Below, in pieces: positions 57,400 through 60,000 of a stretch of DNA of 60,000 bases. The stretch's first letter is position 1. Every line of letters begins with the position of its first letter. Origin of the DNA: Takakia lepidozioides (lineage: Eukaryota; Streptophyta; Takakiopsida; Takakiales; Takakiaceae). The translations under genes were made by a program, and so were the position numbers. The notes beneath the pieces were generated by a model. That model had not been told where the DNA came from. It made no database searches and saw only the letters and a program-made list of their open reading frames with translations. The stretch lies in assembly GCA_030704615.1 (NCBI GenBank), contig CM060733.1:14820001-14880000 (forward strand), in the 5' to 3' direction.

Positions 57400-58020
57400 A
57401 GTAATTCCCCTGATCATCAATTGGCAATCTGTTAAACTGAAGAGATCTTGTATGCGGGCATCATAACACATCTTTGCAAAACCATTTTCATGAAGGTTGA
57501 TGCCAATGTAGCCCCCTCCAGGTAGGATCCTTCGCAGCGGCGGCCAAGCTCTGCTTGGATCAAAAACCGCCAGGCACCCTAAAAAATCTCAAAGAAAAGA
57601 AATTCCCAATCGTTGGTAGGCAAAAACAATATTGGTCCGGAATATATGGAGCGAGATTATCCTGGGGCCTCTCCGATCTTCCGTTAATGTTGTCCATTAC
57701 TCTTGGGACCAGGGAAATATATTGACGTTGAACCCATGCAAATAGGGATTGAAACCCAAGGCTCTGTCTGTCGCCTCTTTGGATTCCAGGAGGACAGAGA
57801 AGAAGCCACAAACCCTTGCATGGCAAAAGTGTCGCTGCAGGTCTCCAGTTCCCCCTAGGTGCCTGATTGCCCAATCGCGAGCGTGGTTCCTATCAACTTT
57901 CCTGCCAGGAAAGTGCAAGAGGACCCTATTGCTTTCAATATGAGCTACGTTTGAATACATTTGGGGCAATTCGACTGGCACCAGAGGGTGCTCTTTTGCC
58001 ATCCTATTTAAAAGCTGCAA
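57400..58020 (-). pseudogene. LINE ORF1-like remnant (DUF4283-type domain)
   Basis: The minus-strand frame 58020-57697 reads NRVLLHFPGRKVDRNHARDW, HLGGTGDLQRHF, VCGFFSVLLESKEATDRAL and FNVNIFPWSQE, the pattern of the plant ORF1/gag-like DUF4283 domain. It continues in other frames through about 57400 (GYIGINLHENGFAKM, WSEFRKI). No endonuclease or reverse transcriptase follows on this strand within view. Confidence 0.5.
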
Positions 58021-59000
58021 TTGTGCTTAGAGATCCGTCCGAGAGGTCTTGTCCAGGGAAGCGGAGGGAGCCCGGAGCCTGTTGTAGCATGCGGTTGAAT
58101 TCGCGGGGCGATGATAGCCTTGCCGAATCGCACAACCAGCTGGGATTGAGGGCGCAAATAGACGAGGGACGTTGGGGGATGAGGCCTCATAAGCCTGAAG
58201 TTGGTGAGACAGAAGAAACACCTGTGAAGAATTGATGAGTTTGTGATGTGAAGGGTTGGTGAAAATGCCTCGCTTCAACAACGTTGTTGTGGCCAGCGCT
58301 AACGGGGGCTGACTTGACATATTTATTGAGCTGGGCCGCCATGGAGAGGATCGGGCGATGCAAGGTTGTTGGGAGAGGAGAAAATGGAGAAAAACAGAGG
58401 GAAGGTAGGAGGGGTGATGGAAGATGCAGCAGGTGAGAGACACAGTGACGAGAGTGGATACTTGGTTGCACGAGCTAATCAAACAGAAGCTGCAGTCGAG
58501 TGAGAGAGGCTACAGGGGGGGAGGGGTTAGAGAGGTGACTGTTGCATGGAGGTATTTTGCAGGGGTTCATTACCTCGATGGCAGAAGACAGAAGAGAGGT
58601 TGATTGAATGGGGAAATTTTAGCCGAGGGATTTTGGGAGGGCCACCATAGGAAGGCGGTTTTTCATTATGAAGAGATGATTAAGATAAACGTGGAGCGCT
58701 GAGTGCTGGGCTTGACACACGGATGAAAAGGTCCTTGTTCATCTGTTAGACTGCCCTGGGGAGAGTTTGAGGGAGGCCAAGGAGGGGTGATGGATTATGA
58801 TAGTTCAAAATGATGCCCAAGATACGGCAAAGGGCCTGAGATACGAGATTGATGATGAGAGGGATGATTGAGGGCCGATGCTGGACACAAGAAGGCAAGA
58901 TGCACATAAGGCGACGCAGACGTGAAGGGAAATCTTGAGCAACGAAGTACGTCATCTCAGCGATATTGCGGAGCTCCCCTCACTTCACCCCCATTTTCCC
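58021..59000. other. Upstream flank of the LINE remnant
   Basis: Purine-rich on the plus strand (58340-58620: GGGAGAGGAGAAAATGG and similar). Several overlapping minus-strand frames are Pro/Ser/Leu-rich and look like low-complexity shadows. It may be the 5' untranslated part of the LINE. No gene supported. Confidence 0.3.
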
Positions 59001-59029
59001 TTTCTAATTTGTTTCATCTATTTTACTAA

Positions 59030-60000
59030 ACTTGAGACCGGCACGGGTAACGGTCTTGATATTTTTAATTTGTTATTTTTTTCAATGTGGGCGGTCCCGA
59101 TCGTTTTAATTTTTAATTTTTTAAATCAAAATTTGGACCCTCTCAACTAGCGTCCCGATTTTGTTTGAAATTTAACATAAAAAATCGGGCCGCTTGACAT
59201 GACGGTCAAATTTTTATACATATTTAAAAAAAATGAGAACCGCCAGAGCTAGTAGTCTCGAATTTATTAAATACTTCCTTAAAATTCAGGACCGCGAAAG
59301 CTGACGGTTTGGAATTTATTATTATTAGATTTTAAAGTTTTGTTTTTCGAGACTACGAGGGCTGGCGGTTTAGAATGTAGTAAATAATATCTTAAAAATC
59401 GGGACCGCTAGAGTTGGCGGTCCCGATTTATTACATAATTTCTTGAAATTTGAGACAGCTAGATCCAGCTATCCATATTTTATTGTTAATATTTTTAAAA
59501 TTTTACAGTCATAGTTGCACATATGGACATGACGTGGCGCTTGCATGTCAGCGTCATATCCAAAACAGACGTTAATTTCTGTAATTCTTTTTTTCTTTAA
59601 TTGTTACTAGTTTATATTTGTGGGTCGCGTTTTTTTGTTAATAAACTTTCGTTGGACATGAGTTTTAGCAAAACTAATAGCGATCGATAGAGTTCAGAAG
59701 TCGATTCTAATTTTTTTTTAAACAAAATTGAAGCCACCGCCAGAATACGACGGTCGTAATTTTTGTTTTTTTTCAAATATCTTTCTTAAAAAAAAAAACA
59801 ATGGCTATGATCCCCCAATTTGGAGGTCGCATCTAGTTTTAAAACAAAAGAATAAGAAACGACCACCAAAATTCGGTAGTTATAAATTTTTTGGAGATAA
59901 TCTATTTCAAAAGTAATTCAATAATTTATTTTTATTTTTGAAATAAAAATATTATTGTGATAATCAAATTCGATGGTCGCACCTATTTTATTAAACAAAA
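59030..60000. repeat. AT-rich array of imperfect GGTC-type palindromes
   Basis: Every 60-75 bp a GC-containing core of the form GACCGC-nAGAGCT-GGCGGTC appears in various states of decay (near 59030, 59090, 59150, 59190, 59240, 59290, 59350, 59405, 59740, 59820 and 59860). The cores are separated by T/A-rich sequence. The best preserved is a perfect 13-bp inverted repeat with an 8-base loop (AAATCGGGACCGC ... GCGGTCCCGATTT, 59396-59429). The array runs off the right end. No protein content. Confidence 0.65.

Noticed and set aside
1-60000. tRNA, rRNA or other structured RNA genes
   Set aside because: No cloverleaf-type sequence with conserved A and B boxes and no ribosomal RNA segment was recognised on either strand by reading; a covariance-model search would be decisive.

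Overview
The window looks like nuclear DNA of a seedless land plant, most likely a fern. The evidence is GT-AG introns, pentatricopeptide (PPR) sequence, plant telomere-type TTTAGGG heptads, and a sperm-tail PG-rich (SHIPPO) repeat gene, which implies flagellated sperm. Species placement is inference. Three probable host genes are visible. Most of the remainder is transposable elements, many nested, and simple or hairpin repeats.

Layout. 2.8-5.5 kb (minus): a cytosolic pyrimidine 5'-nucleotidase (NT5C3-like) in eight exons whose phases all agree. 7.8-13.1 kb (minus): a nine-exon FHA-BRCT-RING-PHD chromatin or DNA-damage type protein of about 941 aa, with an exact 300-bp in-frame duplication. 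13.3-24.4 kb: tandem arrays, two copies of a 1.5-kb repeat, foldbacks, poly-G/poly-C hairpins and LINE remnants. 24.4-25.5 kb: a small LTR element of TRIM type. 26.2-26.8 kb (plus): the SHIPPO gene.

27.8-55.5 kb is one nest. A decayed Ty3/gypsy element (A, plus strand) is split twice. Its RNase H is split at 28543/42940 by a 14,393-bp DNA transposon with CACTA-type 30-bp inverted ends and a 3-bp CAG target duplication; removing it restores an open RNase H frame across the junction. Its integrase is split at about 44173/54608 by an insertion containing a second Ty3 element (B, minus strand).

The CACTA-ended transposon is the main discovery candidate. It does not show a TNP2-type transposase. 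It carries two divergent genes about 40 bp apart. One is a zinc-finger/SWIM transposase-like protein, broken by two stops and a frameshift. The other is a ten-exon gene joining a ParB-like domain to a beta-class (N6-adenine/N4-cytosine type) DNA methyltransferase. The first intron of the methyltransferase gene holds repeated CGCCGGCG palindromes, and the right part of the element holds captured PPR fragments. Independently, Ty3 element B carries a C5-cytosine DNA methyltransferase between protease and reverse transcriptase, and a PHD finger after the integrase. Two unrelated mobile elements bearing two unrelated DNA methyltransferase families therefore lie in the same nest.

55.5-60 kb holds a candidate LTR of element A, a LINE ORF1 remnant (minus), and an AT-rich array of imperfect GGTC-centred palindromes running off the window. 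All calls come from reading the sequence; no database search was made.
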